Source of the DNA: Alteromonas salexigens
GTDB lineage: Bacteria > Pseudomonadota > Gammaproteobacteria > Enterobacterales > Alteromonadaceae
NCBI RefSeq assembly: GCF_025628895.1
Contig: NZ_JAOTJC010000013.1
Span: 138,161-202,160, forward strand
Length of the DNA: 64,000 nucleotides
Reading direction: 5' to 3'
A model generated the notes under the pieces. That model had not been told where the DNA came from and made no database searches. It saw only the letters and a list, made by a program, of their open reading frames with translations. The translations under genes were made by a program, and so were the position numbers. Of this stretch, positions 8,518-18,124 are shown in pieces. The first letter of the stretch is position 1, and each line of letters starts with the position of its first letter.

Positions 8518-10044
8518 TTAATCGTCGTTACTGTCCATGTTATACAAATCCAGGTTATTAAGCTCGGCCTGGACCACCGGTGCTTTACGCGATTTTTCGC
8601 CCCGCGCAATATCTACTTTTTCCAGGTAAGACTGGTCGACGTCACCGGTAATGTAATTCCCGTCAAACACCGACGTTTCAAAACGCTGAATATCGGGGTT
8701 CTCTTCCCGCACCGCTTCTACTAAATCGCTGATGTCCTGGAATATCAAACCATCGGCCTGGATCAGGTCTGAAATCTGATCGATCTCACGGCCATAGGCA
8801 ATGAGTTCGTTCGCCGATGGCATATCAATACCGTATACGTTAGGGAAGCGAATCTCCGGTGCTGCAGAAGCAAAGTACACTTTCTTGGCACCTGACTCTC
8901 TGGCCATTTCAATAATCTGGCCAGAAGTGGTTCCGCGGACAATAGAGTCGTCTACCAGCAGCACATTCTTACCTTTGAACTCGGAAGAAATCGCGTTCAG
9001 CTTGCGACGCACTGATTTTTTACGCATAGTCTGGCCCGGCATTATGAATGTGCGACCAATATAGCGGTTCTTCACAAAGCCCTGACGGTATGGCAGGTTC
9101 AGCGTGGTCGCGATTTGCAGTGCCACATCCATGGACGTTTCCGGGATGGGAATGACCACATCAATATCTAAGTCCGCCCATTCTTTGGCAATTTTCTCAC
9201 CCAGTTTACGGCCCATGTTCACCCGTGACGCGTACACAGAGATCCCGTCGATAAACGTATCCGGGCGGGCAAAATACACGAATTCAAATATACACGGTGA
9301 CGTGGTTGGGTTCGGTGCACATTGCTGGGTGTGCAACTCACCGGCCTCAGTGATGTAAATGGCTTCGCCGGGCGCAACATCGCGAATGAAAGTAAAACCG
9401 ACTGCATCCAGCGCTACACTTTCAGATGCCACCATCCATTCCTCACCAAGCTCAGTCACCCGCTTACCCAGCGCCAACGGACGAATACCGTTAGGGTCAC
9501 GGAAAGCCACGACGCCCTGGCCAATGATGGCGGCAACTACGGCATAAGCGCCGCGTATTTTGCTGTGTACCTTGGTAACAACCTTGAAGATATCCTCTGC
9601 GCTGACGGTCAGCTCGGTGCATTGCTGCAGCTCGTGCGCCATGATGTTTAGCAGCAGTTCAGAGTCCGATGTGGTGTTGATATGCCGGCGGGCAATTCGA
9701 AATACTTCATCCTGTAACTCATGAGCATTGGTCAGGTTACCGTTGTGGGCAAACGCAATACCAAATGGTGAGTTCACATAGAAAGGCTGTGCTTCGGCTG
9801 AGCTGGACGAACCAGCCGTAGGATAACGGCAGTGACCAATACCCATGTTACCGGTCAGGCGTTTCATGTGGCGCGTATGGAACACGTCGCGCACCAAGCC
9901 ATTGGCCTTTCGCAAATTGAACATGTTCTGGTCAATGGTCATAATACCGGCAGCGTCCTGGCCGCGGTGCTGAAGCACGGTTAAGCCGTCATATAACGAC
10001 TGCGCGACCGGGGTTTTACCAACGATTCCGACAATACCACACAT
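8518..10044 (-). CDS. purF: Amidophosphoribosyltransferase
   Basis: A 508-residue enzyme catalysing the first committed step of purine synthesis (PRPP plus glutamine to phosphoribosylamine). It begins MCGIVGIVG, giving the catalytic Cys2 of class II glutamine amidotransferases after Met removal. HRGQDAAG and the SDSELLL region belong to the glutaminase domain. The C-terminal phosphoribosyltransferase domain has the PRPP loop [14 protein letters not shown] near residue 365. AGGTAA precedes the start. It is the last gene of the accD-folC-dedD-cvpA-purF row, 14 bases after cvpA. Confidence 0.97.
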   Translation of the reverse strand: MCGIVGIVGKTPVAQSLYDGLTVLQHRGQDAAGIMTIDQNMFNLRKANGLVRDVFHTRHMKRLTGNMGIGHCRYPTAGSSSSAEAQPFYVNSPFGIAFAHNGNLTNAHELQDEVFRIARRHINTTSDSELLLNIMAHELQQCTELTVSAEDIFKVVTKVHSKIRGAYAVVAAIIGQGVVAFRDPNGIRPLALGKRVTELGEEWMVASESVALDAVGFTFIRDVAPGEAIYITEAGELHTQQCAPNPTTSPCIFEFVYFARPDTFIDGISVYASRVNMGRKLGEKIAKEWADLDIDVVIPIPETSMDVALQIATTLNLPYRQGFVKNRYIGRTFIMPGQTMRKKSVRRKLNAISSEFKGKNVLLVDDSIVRGTTSGQIIEMARESGAKKVYFASAAPEIRFPNVYGIDMPSANELIAYGREIDQISDLIQADGLIFQDISDLVEAVREENPDIQRFETSVFDGNYITGDVDQSYLEKVDIARGEKSRKAPVVQAELNNLDLYNMDSNDD

Positions 10045-10058
10045 CTGAGTTACCTATA

Positions 10059-10547
10059 TCAAGCGGGTTGCAAAAAACTTGAGCTGTCTTTCACAAACGT
10101 GAAAAACCATTCAATGATGATGGCAAACTCAGGAATGAGTACCGAGTGCTGCCACCATTGTGAAGACGCCGAGGGCGTGAATGTATCCATGAAGAACAGG
10201 AGTGCGCTTACGATAAGAGCGCCTCTGAGTGCACCAAACACCGCGCCCAATGCGCGATCAGTGCCAGACAGTCCGGTTGCCTGAACCAGTTGCCCGAAGG
10301 CAAAATTGAGCATGGCTCCCATAATCAGTGTTGCTACAAATAGCACGGCTATTGCAGCACCGTTACGGAGTAGCTGGTCGTCGATACGAGTGAAATAAAC
10401 TGCCAGGTCGGCATAAAACTGGCTGGCTATAAATAACGCGCCAAACCAGACCACCAAAGAAATAGCCTCTTTAACAAAGCCCCGTATCAGGCTGATAAAG
10501 GTAGATACGGCGATAATACCCAGTATGGAGAAGTCTACCCAGTTCAT
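10059..10547 (-). CDS. cvpA: CvpA family membrane protein
   Basis: A 162-residue inner-membrane protein with four hydrophobic segments, starting [23 protein letters not shown] and including [13 protein letters not shown], which is characteristic of CvpA (colicin V production; more broadly tied to envelope stress and purF expression). Its place directly upstream of purF is the classic gammaproteobacterial arrangement. Confidence 0.94.
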   Translation of the reverse strand: MNWVDFSILGIIAVSTFISLIRGFVKEAISLVVWFGALFIASQFYADLAVYFTRIDDQLLRNGAAIAVLFVATLIMGAMLNFAFGQLVQATGLSGTDRALGAVFGALRGALIVSALLFFMDTFTPSASSQWWQHSVLIPEFAIIIEWFFTFVKDSSSFLQPA

Positions 10548-10713
10548 TGTCTCATAATCAGCGTTGTGCTCCCGACGTTATGCGCAGGAGACCCATGGCG
10601 AGATGGCGCGCATTCTATCAGAAGCCTGCATGATTACCAATCAGTAATGTGTAACCAAACGTGCCGGGGCGGGACAAGATAACAGCTTGCGATGCAGCCT
10701 CTGCTGGTGCCGC

Positions 10714-11289
10714 TTACTCCACCTTAAAGGTGGTCACTTTGCCTTTCAGGCCGGTCACTTCTTTCAGGTGGGGCAGCGCCGCTTGCAGCTTGGCGCGGTC
10801 GAGATCAGGGCCCACAAACACTTTGGTGAGCGGACCGGAGCGGGTTTGAATGGGGCGACTGAACGCCCGGTAGCCTGCGGTCTCCAGTTTACTCAACAAC
10901 TGGCGCACATTCTTTTGATGGCGGAAACTACCCAGCTGCACTACCCATCCGGCATCTTCGGCATCAACGGCTGGTTCGTCTACGATTGTCTGACTGGCCA
11001 GTTCGTCCGTTTCAGGTGCGGGCGCTTCAACCGGTTCACGGCGAGCGGGGGTGTCGTCTAGCGCAGGCTCATCAACCACTTCCACCGGGCGTTGGGCCGC
11101 ATTGGCTACACGCTCGGCCGGAAAAGGTTCAGGGTTAACAATCGGCTTTTTAGCCGGAGCTGCAGGAACACTAACAAAAGCCTCTTCGGTCTTTTCTTTT
11201 TTGCCATCAAGAAAATCTGGAAGAAATATCACCGCTAATGCCACAATGATTACGGTTCCCACCAGCCGGTTTTGCAGTGCCGACGTCAC
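10714..11289 (-). CDS. dedD: DedD, SPOR-domain cell division protein
   Basis: A 191-residue bitopic protein: short cytoplasmic N-terminus, one membrane segment (LVGTVIIVALAVIFLPDFL), a Pro/Glu/Ala-rich periplasmic linker, and a C-terminal SPOR domain (GWVVQLGSFRHQKNVRQLLSKL). SPOR domains bind denuded septal peptidoglycan, and DedD supports septation. It lies 9 bases downstream of folC. A 166-base gap separates it from cvpA. Confidence 0.92.
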   Translation of the reverse strand: MTSALQNRLVGTVIIVALAVIFLPDFLDGKKEKTEEAFVSVPAAPAKKPIVNPEPFPAERVANAAQRPVEVVDEPALDDTPARREPVEAPAPETDELASQTIVDEPAVDAEDAGWVVQLGSFRHQKNVRQLLSKLETAGYRAFSRPIQTRSGPLTKVFVGPDLDRAKLQAALPHLKEVTGLKGKVTTFKVE

Positions 11290-11298
11290 CTCGCGCTC

Positions 11299-12582
11299 CT
11301 AATCTGTAAACTTCTCAGTATGCAACGCTAATACATCTGCCACAGTAAGGAAAGAGCCAAACACTAAAATCATGTCTGATTGGCTGCATTTAGTGCGGGC
11401 ATGCTGATAGGCATCCACTACCTGCGCAAATGTTGCGCTGTTTTGGCGCTCGGTTTCCGGTAATACGGCTTGCAGAGATTCACCGTCCAACCCCCTTGGC
11501 CCGCTCGTACCGGCCAACAACCACTGTGCATGAAGCCCCTCGAAAGGCGCCAGCGTCGCAGCGACCGATTTATCTTTAAGCATCCCCGCCACGATGTACA
11601 AATTGTCGTACTGATAGTCCTTCAGCCAACGCCGGATATTGGCGGTGGCCTGGGGGTTATGCCCCACATCTACAACCACCCGGGGCGCTTCCTGTAACTG
11701 CTGACGCCGTCCGGGTAAGGACGTGCGGGAGATAATTCGAGTCAGCGCTTCTCTGTCCTGCAGCCAGCCCAGCTGGTACAGTGCCGCAATTGCAGTTGCT
11801 GCATTCTGTAGCGGAATACCAGGGTACGGCAGCTGCGTCAGCTTGTGCTCCTTAAGCTGCCACTGCCAACCTTCGCTGTGCTCAGATATGTTGAAATCCT
11901 GTCCGGCCCACACCGCGTCGGCCTGAAAACGCTCCACCTCAGCTAGTAAACTAGCCGGCGGCTCACGCTCACCAATAACCGCTTTGATCCCCGGACGCAT
12001 TATACCGGCTTTTTCGACTGCAATTTTATCGCGGGTATCACCCAGCCAGTCCTGATGATCAAGATCGATGGTCGTGATTACGGCAAGATTGGGGGTAATT
12101 ATATTGGTGGCATCGAGCCGTCCGCCCAACCCTACTTCAAGGATCACCACATCTGGTTGCCACGCGTACATCATTACCAGCGCGGCCAGGGTTCCAAACT
12201 CAAAATAGGTCAGACTGATATCGCCCCGGGCCTCATCAACGGCAGTGAACGCCTCACAAAAAGCGGCGTCCGCAGCGGGCTTACCGTTTACTCGTACCCG
12301 CTCACGATAACTCAGCAGATGTGGCGAGCTGTACACGGCCACGGATTTACCCTGCTCAATTGCTGTTTGTTCGAGGAACGCGCAGGTTGTGCCTTTGCCG
12401 TTGGTTCCCGCTACGGTGATCACCGTACTGGCGGCAAAATCGAGACCTAGCTTATCAGCAACCTGCTGACATCGTTCCAGGCCCAGATCAATCGCTGTGG
12501 GATGAATAGATTCGAGATACTGCAACCACTGCGTCAGCGTTCGATGCGCCGGCGCAATGGCTGAAACGTCAGAGTGAACCAC
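11299..12582 (-). CDS. folC: Bifunctional folylpolyglutamate synthase/dihydrofolate synthase
   Basis: A 427-residue Mur-ligase-fold enzyme that makes dihydrofolate and adds glutamates to folates. The P-loop GTNGKGTT lies at residues 59-66; YSSPHLLSYRERVRVNG and EVGLGGRLDATN are typical FolC motifs, and VVDVGHNPQA is in the C-terminal domain. The start is GTG, sharing its G with the accD stop (TAGTG), so translation is coupled to accD. Confidence 0.96.
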   Translation of the reverse strand: MVHSDVSAIAPAHRTLTQWLQYLESIHPTAIDLGLERCQQVADKLGLDFAASTVITVAGTNGKGTTCAFLEQTAIEQGKSVAVYSSPHLLSYRERVRVNGKPAADAAFCEAFTAVDEARGDISLTYFEFGTLAALVMMYAWQPDVVILEVGLGGRLDATNIITPNLAVITTIDLDHQDWLGDTRDKIAVEKAGIMRPGIKAVIGEREPPASLLAEVERFQADAVWAGQDFNISEHSEGWQWQLKEHKLTQLPYPGIPLQNAATAIAALYQLGWLQDREALTRIISRTSLPGRRQQLQEAPRVVVDVGHNPQATANIRRWLKDYQYDNLYIVAGMLKDKSVAATLAPFEGLHAQWLLAGTSGPRGLDGESLQAVLPETERQNSATFAQVVDAYQHARTKCSQSDMILVFGSFLTVADVLALHTEKFTD

Positions 12583-13427
12583 TAGTTGGGTCGGTGCAGC
12601 TTAGACAGCAGGCTATGCAACTTGTCACGCATCTGGCGACGGTCAACAATCATATCGATGGCGCCCTTCTCCACCAAAAATTCACTACGCTGGAAGCCTG
12701 GCGGCAAGGTTTCACGTACCGTTTGTTCAATAACCCGCGGGCCGGCAAAGCCAATCAACGCTTTAGGCTCAGCGATGTTAATGTCACCCAACATGGCCAG
12801 GCTGGCTGAGACGCCGCCCATGGTAGGGTCGGTCAGTACCGAAATATACGGCAAGCCTTTTTTACTTAATTTAGCCAGTGCAGCGGACGTTTTGGCCATT
12901 TGCATCAGCGACATCAGCGCTTCCTGCATACGCGCCCCACCACTGGTAGAGAAACAAATTAATGGCGTATTGTGTTCAATGCAGGATTCCACGGCTTTAA
13001 CAAAACGCGCGCCTACTACCGACGCCATAGAGCCTCCCATGAAGGCAAATTCGAAGCTTGCTACCACGACTGGCATGCCCTTCATTTTGCCTTTCATCAC
13101 AATCAGAGCATCTTTTTCATTAGTACTCTTTTGTGCGGCCGAGATACGGTCTTTGTAGCGCTTGGAATCTTTAAACTTCAAGATATCTTGCGGCTCAAGG
13201 TCGGCGCCTATTTCTTCGCGGTCTTGTTCATCTAACAGGCTGTCGATACGACGACGGGCACTGATACGCATGTGATTGTCGCATTTCGGACAAACTTCCA
13301 GCTGCTTCTCCAGGTCGGTTTTGTAAAGCACGGCCTGGCATTTGCTGCATTTGGTCCAGATGCCTTCAGGTACATTCCCTTTTGTAGAGGTTTGTGTACG
13401 GGGAAGGATTTTTTGAATCCAGCTCAT
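12582..13427 (-). CDS. accD: Acetyl-CoA carboxylase carboxyltransferase subunit beta
   Basis: A 281-residue subunit that, with AccA, transfers carboxyl from biotin to acetyl-CoA to form malonyl-CoA. The N-terminal Cys4 zinc ribbon is intact (C27, C30, C46, C49). The crotonase-fold core has [30 protein letters not shown] and a glycine-rich acyl-CoA site ([14 protein letters not shown]). A 257-base region upstream, before truA, probably holds its promoter. Confidence 0.97.
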   Translation of the reverse strand: MSWIQKILPRTQTSTKGNVPEGIWTKCSKCQAVLYKTDLEKQLEVCPKCDNHMRISARRRIDSLLDEQDREEIGADLEPQDILKFKDSKRYKDRISAAQKSTNEKDALIVMKGKMKGMPVVVASFEFAFMGGSMASVVGARFVKAVESCIEHNTPLICFSTSGGARMQEALMSLMQMAKTSAALAKLSKKGLPYISVLTDPTMGGVSASLAMLGDINIAEPKALIGFAGPRVIEQTVRETLPPGFQRSEFLVEKGAIDMIVDRRQMRDKLHSLLSKLHRPN

Positions 13428-13684
13428 GAAAAACGAATCCTTTTATCTGTGTCGCCGCGTAAGCTGCTTAATCGTATAGTGTTTGTGCAGAACGCGTCGC
13501 GAAAAAATTAACGCAATGGTATTGCGCTGTATTAGACCACAATAGCGATAAATGCGAAAAACAAAACTGGTCTAAGAAGTTAGCTGTAGGCAGCCTTTTT
13601 TGCAACTTTTCGCCGACATTTTGAGCATTAATGCTGAATTAGCCTGATTATCCTGGCTAATTCAGATGACACACCCGGATTTGA

Positions 13685-14476
13685 TCAGTTGTCAGCTAAA
13701 AACAACGGCCCTAACGGACGCGGGGGTAATTCGATGGGCGCCGGATAGGTCACATGGACGAGGTACAAGCCATTGGGTTTTGCCGTGGCAGCCGCCGCGG
13801 TCCGATCTTTCATTGCCAGCAATTCCGCTATCCATTCAACCGGCTGCTCCCCTGCCCCCACTTCAACCAGTGAACCGGTGATGTTGCGAACCATATGATG
13901 CAGGAAGGCGTTGGCCCGAATATCGATGATCACGTAGTTGCCCTGGCGGGAAACGGACACGTGAGTGACATTGCGAAAAGGCGTTTTAGACTGGCACAGG
14001 GATGCCCGAAACGAGGTGAAGTCCTGCTCGCCCAGCAAAGCCTGCGCGGCCTCGTGCATGCGATCCGCGTCCAGCGGTTTATAGATGTGGGTTACACCGC
14101 CGTGGAGAATTGCCGGACGGGTTTTGTTGTTGAAGATCACATAGCGGTAACGCCGGTGCGTCGCCGAAAAACGGGCATGAAAATCACTATCGACTTCCGC
14201 GCTCCAGTTGACTGCAATAGAGTCCGGCAGGTTGGCGTTGACGCCCAACGTCCAGGCGCGTTCAGGACGGTATTCATCACAATCGAAATGCACCACCTGA
14301 CCTGTGGCATGGACGCCGGCATCGGTTCGCCCGGCGCACTGAACCTGAATGGGCTGATTAGCGACCTTCGACAGCGCATTTTCAAGGTATTCCTGTACGC
14401 TGGGTACATCCTTTTGCCGCTGCCAGCCATAGTGTGCCGCACCATCATACTCAATGCCTAAGGCAATGCGCCCCAT
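13685..14476 (-). CDS. truA: tRNA pseudouridine(38-40) synthase
   Basis: A 263-residue enzyme forming pseudouridine at positions 38-40 of the tRNA anticodon stem. The catalytic Asp is D52 in [32 protein letters not shown] and [14 protein letters not shown] are also family signatures. In many gammaproteobacteria truA directly follows the asd/usg-fimV genes. Here about 4.25 kb of repeats, two GIY-YIG genes and an antiporter gene lie between its start and the fimV stop. Confidence 0.97.
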   Translation of the reverse strand: MGRIALGIEYDGAAHYGWQRQKDVPSVQEYLENALSKVANQPIQVQCAGRTDAGVHATGQVVHFDCDEYRPERAWTLGVNANLPDSIAVNWSAEVDSDFHARFSATHRRYRYVIFNNKTRPAILHGGVTHIYKPLDADRMHEAAQALLGEQDFTSFRASLCQSKTPFRNVTHVSVSRQGNYVIIDIRANAFLHHMVRNITGSLVEVGAGEQPVEWIAELLAMKDRTAAAATAKPNGLYLVHVTYPAPIELPPRPLGPLFLADN

Positions 14477-14571
14477 AAGTCCGCCCCTGTCTGCAAAAAT
14501 CGGCTAAGTGTAGTCATGCAGCAGGCGCGTGACAAGGCCTGTAGGTATAAAAACAGGCGTCCGTGCGTACC

Positions 14572-14705
14572 TATCGTCATCCCGGCGTCAGAATTAACTA
14601 CCGTCATCCCGGCGTCAGTATCAATTACCGTCATCCCGGCGTCAGTATCAATTACCGTCATCCCGGCGTCAGTATCAATTACCGTCATCCCGGCGAAGGC
14701 CGGGA
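14572..14705 (-). repeat. Left palindrome array, 27-bp period (copy 1)
   Basis: Five units start at 14574, 14601, 14628, 14655 and 14682, exactly 27 bases apart. The four outer units are half-units of the form CCGTCATCCCGGCGTCAG plus an AT-rich spacer. The innermost is a full palindrome with stem TCCCGGC/GCCGGGA. The array lies 98 bases upstream of the truA start and reads away from it. Confidence 0.92.
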
Positions 14706-14798
14706 CCACACAAACAAGCAGACTGATCTAAAACTCTACTTTTCTAACCCAGTGCAAGAAACTAAATTGTTGCTGAACACATGAAAAGGACTTTATGC

Positions 14799-15095
14799 GT
14801 GAAAACACCGAGCATTTATATTCTTACCAATCATCACAATACGACGTTGTATATTGGCGTCACCAGTAACCTTACCCAGCGAATTTATCAACACAAAAAT
14901 AAGCTTGTAAAAGGGTTTAGTGCTAAATACAACCTTACTAAACTCGTATATTTCGAGCAATTTGAAGATATGGAAAACGCTATCCTAAGAGAAAAAAGGC
15001 TGAAGAGGTGGCATCGACAGTGGAAGAATCGGTTAATAGCAGAGATTAATCCTGATTGGCGCGACCTATACCCTGAGCTACTGGGTTGTAGATAA
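14799..15095 (+). CDS. Solitary GIY-YIG nuclease-domain protein, copy 1
   Basis: A 98-residue protein made only of a GIY-YIG domain. Visible features are SIYILT then LYIGVTS (the GIY..YIG strands, YIG at 18-20), catalytic-type R28 in the following helix (QRIYQH), E65 in AILREKRLK and N77 near the end. This is the small solitary type (COG2827/UPF0213-like), whose members are often annotated as putative endonucleases with no proven substrate. The GTG at 14799 is chosen over the ATG at 14781: AAAGGA lies 8 bases upstream of it and the remnant copy keeps only GTG. Palindrome arrays flank it on both sides in opposite orientation. Confidence 0.88.
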   Translation: MKTPSIYILTNHHNTTLYIGVTSNLTQRIYQHKNKLVKGFSAKYNLTKLVYFEQFEDMENAILREKRLKRWHRQWKNRLIAEINPDWRDLYPELLGCR

Positions 15096-15116
15096 TTGAT
15101 ACTTCACGATTACCTG

Positions 15117-15725
15117 ATGGAGATCCCGGCCTTCGCCGGGATGACGGTAGGTATTGCTGACGTCGGGATGACGGGCTATTTTTAACTCGAAGAAACGCGT
15201 CATTGCGGCGGAGGCCGCAACCTCCATCGTCTAAGCGCAATATCAAAAATTACTCTTCTCGCGTGTCCAATGACAGTTGATGAGGTCCCGGCCTACGCCG
15301 GGATGACGGGCTATTTTTAACTCGAAGAAACGCGTCATTGCGGCGGAGGCCGCAATCTTCATCGTCTAACCGCGATTTCGAAAATCACTCTTCTCGCGTG
15401 CACAATGACAGTTGATGAGATCCCAGCCTTCGCCGGGATGACGGGCTATTTTTAACTCGAAGAAACGCGTCATTGCGGCGGAGGCCGCAACCTCCATCGT
15501 CTAAGCGCAATATCAAAAATCACTCTTCTTGCGAGCACAATGACAGTTGATGAGGTCCCGGCCTTCGCCGGGATGACGATAGTATTTATAAGTCAGCCTG
15601 TTTGGGAGGTCCCGGCCTGCGCCGGGATGACGGTAGATTCTATCAGTCAGACTGTTTGGAAGATCCCGGCCTTCGCCGGGATGACGGTAGGTATTGCTGA
15701 CGCCGCAATGACGGTAGCTTTTTAA
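15117..15725 (+). repeat. Right palindrome array with 135-bp higher-order repeat (copy 1)
   Basis: Full palindromes begin at 15122, 15284, 15419, 15554, 15608 and 15662, with spacings of 162, 135, 135, 54 and 54, all multiples of 27. Each of the first three long intervals contains a second palindrome in opposite orientation (CGTCATTGCGGC..GCCGCAA at 15198, 15333 and 15468, 135 bases apart) and near-identical filler such as CTATTTTTAACTCGAAGAAA. The array ends in a half-unit with its arm at 15702, about 40 bases from the convergent antiporter gene's stop. Confidence 0.92.
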
Positions 15726-15760
15726 ATCTCCTACCGTCTAGTAACTGCGACTATATATTC

Positions 15761-17269
15761 TCAGGTATTCATTTTTTCAACCTGTTCTTCGACCGGCTTT
15801 CCGTGCTCATTAAACTTCGCAATATCAGCGTTTGATGATTCCCATTCCTTGCGCTCTTCGTCTGTTGCTTTAGGTGAGAACCAACCAACGTAGGCATAAA
15901 ATATTCCTATCAAGGGCGCCGTCCAACAAGCAAATGCCAGGGGGATATACAGCAAGTTTTCTAAATTATCACCAGAAATACCCAGTCCCAGAGCGGATAT
16001 AACAAACGCCCCACCGGCATTCCAGGGAATAAGGGGAGACATTAAGGTTCCGCCTTCCTCCACTGCCCGTGACAGATTCAGCGTAGAATAACCCATGCCT
16101 CGATAAACGGGGGAATACATGCGCCCTGGTAGTGCAACTGACAAATACGGGTCGCCTGCCACCAGATTGGTTGAAAACGCAGTTCCTACCGCGGCAGCCT
16201 GCGTACCAGCAAACGATTTCGCTTTGCTTTTTATCGAATTAATTATACTTTTCAGACAGCCCGTGGTTTCTAACGCACCACCAAATGCAAGGGCGATAAA
16301 CACCAACGAAATGGTCCACATCATGGATTGAATTCCACCACGATTAAGCAAGCTATCTATCTCAGTTATGTTCGTTTCGATGGAGTAGCCGTTGTTGGCA
16401 TAATCAAAAACAGCCTGCAGGCTCTGGCCTTGCGCGATCATAGCGAATGCACCGCCGACCACAACACCCACGAATAGCGAAGGCAATGGCGGTAATTTCC
16501 TAAGCGCCAGTCCCATGACCACCAGAGCCGGTAGCAACGCCCATAGAGAGATATCAAAATTGTTTTCTAATGTGGTTGTGATCCCTTCTATTTTTTCAAA
16601 CGACACGCTCTGAGTATCAATAACAAAAAAGCCGACCCCAAGATAAATTAGAAACGCAATTACCATAGCCGGAATAGTAGTGGCCATCATATTTTTAATG
16701 TGGGAAAACACGTCTGTTCCGGTCACAGCGGGAGCAAGATTAGTCGTATCAGAAAGTGGCGATACCTTATCCCCGAAAAATGCGCCCGACACCACCGCGC
16801 CGGCTGTCCAGTACATGGGTATTTCAAACCCTCCACCGATGCCCATGAGTGCCAAACCGACCGTACCGACACTGCCCCAGCTTGTCCCGAGAGATACTGC
16901 CACCACTGCACATATCACCATGGCAGCTGGCAGGAAAATCTCGGGAGATAATGTTTTCAGCCCATAGTAAATGATGGTCGGCACGGTCCCGCTCGCAATC
17001 CACGTACCGATAATCATCCCTACCACAATCAGTACGCTTACTGCCGGTAACGCTACATGTATGACTTTGAAAATTCCTGCACGAATGTCTTCCCACGTAA
17101 GCCCAAGGTAAATACCGACAAGGCTAGCCAGCGCCACCCCAATCGCAAGAGGGATATGGGGCTCAAATACGCCAAAATAGAATATCTGTGTGCCAAGTAT
17201 TATCAGTGTCAGAATAACAGGCGTTAATGCAAGTGAGAGGCGTGGGGTAACGTGCTGTTCATCTGTCAT
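15761..17269 (-). CDS. nhaC: NhaC-family Na+/H+ antiporter
   Basis: A 502-residue membrane protein with about 11-12 hydrophobic segments, typical of NhaC-type antiporters, which exchange external protons for internal Na+. LGTSWGSVGTVGLALMGIG, GDKVSPLSDTTNLAPAVTGTDVF and VAGDPYLSVALPGRMYSPVY are the conserved half-helix motifs of the family. GGAAGAAG precedes the ATG. It lies between two near-identical GIY-YIG elements and interrupts the usual truA-fimV junction, so it looks like cargo of, or a passenger next to, those elements. No riboswitch was recognised in the 180 bases upstream. Confidence 0.92.
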   Translation of the reverse strand: MTDEQHVTPRLSLALTPVILTLIILGTQIFYFGVFEPHIPLAIGVALASLVGIYLGLTWEDIRAGIFKVIHVALPAVSVLIVVGMIIGTWIASGTVPTIIYYGLKTLSPEIFLPAAMVICAVVAVSLGTSWGSVGTVGLALMGIGGGFEIPMYWTAGAVVSGAFFGDKVSPLSDTTNLAPAVTGTDVFSHIKNMMATTIPAMVIAFLIYLGVGFFVIDTQSVSFEKIEGITTTLENNFDISLWALLPALVVMGLALRKLPPLPSLFVGVVVGGAFAMIAQGQSLQAVFDYANNGYSIETNITEIDSLLNRGGIQSMMWTISLVFIALAFGGALETTGCLKSIINSIKSKAKSFAGTQAAAVGTAFSTNLVAGDPYLSVALPGRMYSPVYRGMGYSTLNLSRAVEEGGTLMSPLIPWNAGGAFVISALGLGISGDNLENLLYIPLAFACWTAPLIGIFYAYVGWFSPKATDEERKEWESSNADIAKFNEHGKPVEEQVEKMNT

Positions 17270-17447
17270 ACTTCTTCCTTATATTTGACACGGGTGACGT
17301 AAGTCATCTTCTGGTTTAAAAAGCGTACTTTGAGTAATTGCCATCAAATCAGTGATTGTTTGATACCAGTCGATACCTACGGGGCAAGGGGGAAAATAGT
17401 TCTGGAAAGAACAGGACAAACTACTCGTTGTGCCGTTTAATAAACGC

Positions 17448-17717
17448 TACCGCCATCCCGACGTAGGCCGGGACCTCCTAAACAGCTTGACTGAGATGCT
17501 ATCGTCATCCCGGCGTAGGCCGGGACCTCATCAACTGTCACTGGTCACGCGTGAAGAGTGATTTTCGATATTGCGCTTAAACGATGGAGGTTGCGGCCTT
17601 CGCCGCAATGACGCGTTCTTCGAGCTAAAAACAGCCCGTCCTACCGGCGTCAGCAATACCCACCGTCACCCCGGCGCTGCTAATAACTATCGTCATCCCG
17701 GCGAAGGCCGGGACCTC
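17448..17717 (-). repeat. Left palindrome array (copy 2)
   Basis: Units start at 17450, 17502, 17636, 17663 and 17690. The last two steps are exactly 27 bases; the first two (52 and 134) are 2 and 1 bases short of multiples of 27. A palindrome of the TGCGGC/GCCGCA type in opposite orientation lies at 17587-17612. The outer units at 17450 and 17502 are full palindromes, 17636 and 17663 are half-units, and 17690, next to the gene, is full. Confidence 0.88.
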
Positions 17718-17806
17718 CCAAACAAGCAGACTGATCTAAAACCCTACTTTTCTTACCCTGCGCAAGAAACTAAATTGTTGCTGGCCACATGAAAAGGACT
17801 TTATGC

Positions 17807-18103
17807 GTGAAAACACCGAGTATTTATATTCTTACCAATCATCACAATACGACGTTGTATATTGGCGTCACAAGTGATCTTATCCAGCGAATTTATCAAC
17901 ACAAAAATAAGCTTGTAAAAGGGTTTAGTGCTAAATACAACCTTACTAAACTCGTATATTTCGAGCAATTTGAAGATATGGAAAACGCTATCCTAAGAGA
18001 AAAAAGGCTGAAGAAGTGGCATCGACAGTGGAAGAATCGGTTAATAGCAGAGATTAATCCTGGTTGGCGCGATTTATATCCTGAACTTCTGGCTTGTAAG
18101 TAA
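17807..18103 (+). CDS. Solitary GIY-YIG nuclease-domain protein, copy 2
   Basis: A 98-residue protein nearly identical to copy 1. Differences seen are N24D and T26I after LYIGVTS, R70K, a D-to-G change in the NP.WRDLYPEL tail and the last residues (LACK against LGCR). All catalytic-type residues (the two Tyr strands, R28, E65, N77) are kept, so both copies look functional. The GTG start is chosen as in copy 1. Leader and tail sequences also match, pointing to recent duplication. An 11-unit palindrome array starts about 25 bases downstream. Confidence 0.88.
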   Translation: MKTPSIYILTNHHNTTLYIGVTSDLIQRIYQHKNKLVKGFSAKYNLTKLVYFEQFEDMENAILREKRLKKWHRQWKNRLIAEINPGWRDLYPELLACK

Positions 18104-18124
18104 TAGATACGTCACGCTTACCTG

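Larger units (their letters stand above)
14572..15725 (+). mobile_element. GIY-YIG/palindrome element, copy 1
   Basis: The element comprises a left array of inward-reading half-units, a full palindrome, an 80-base leader, the GIY-YIG gene, a short 3' tail (ending CCTGATGGA), and a right array of inverted units that ends in a half-unit. Leader, gene and tail are almost identical to those of copy 2, offset by 3,008 bases with no insertion or deletion in the coding part. This plan in three places suggests a mobile unit; no terminal duplication was identified and movement is inferred. Confidence 0.6.

Noticed and set aside
14458-14784. Small frames on both strands over the 27-base repeats next to truA
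   Set aside because: They are translations of the tandem half-units (period divisible by 3) without start signals.
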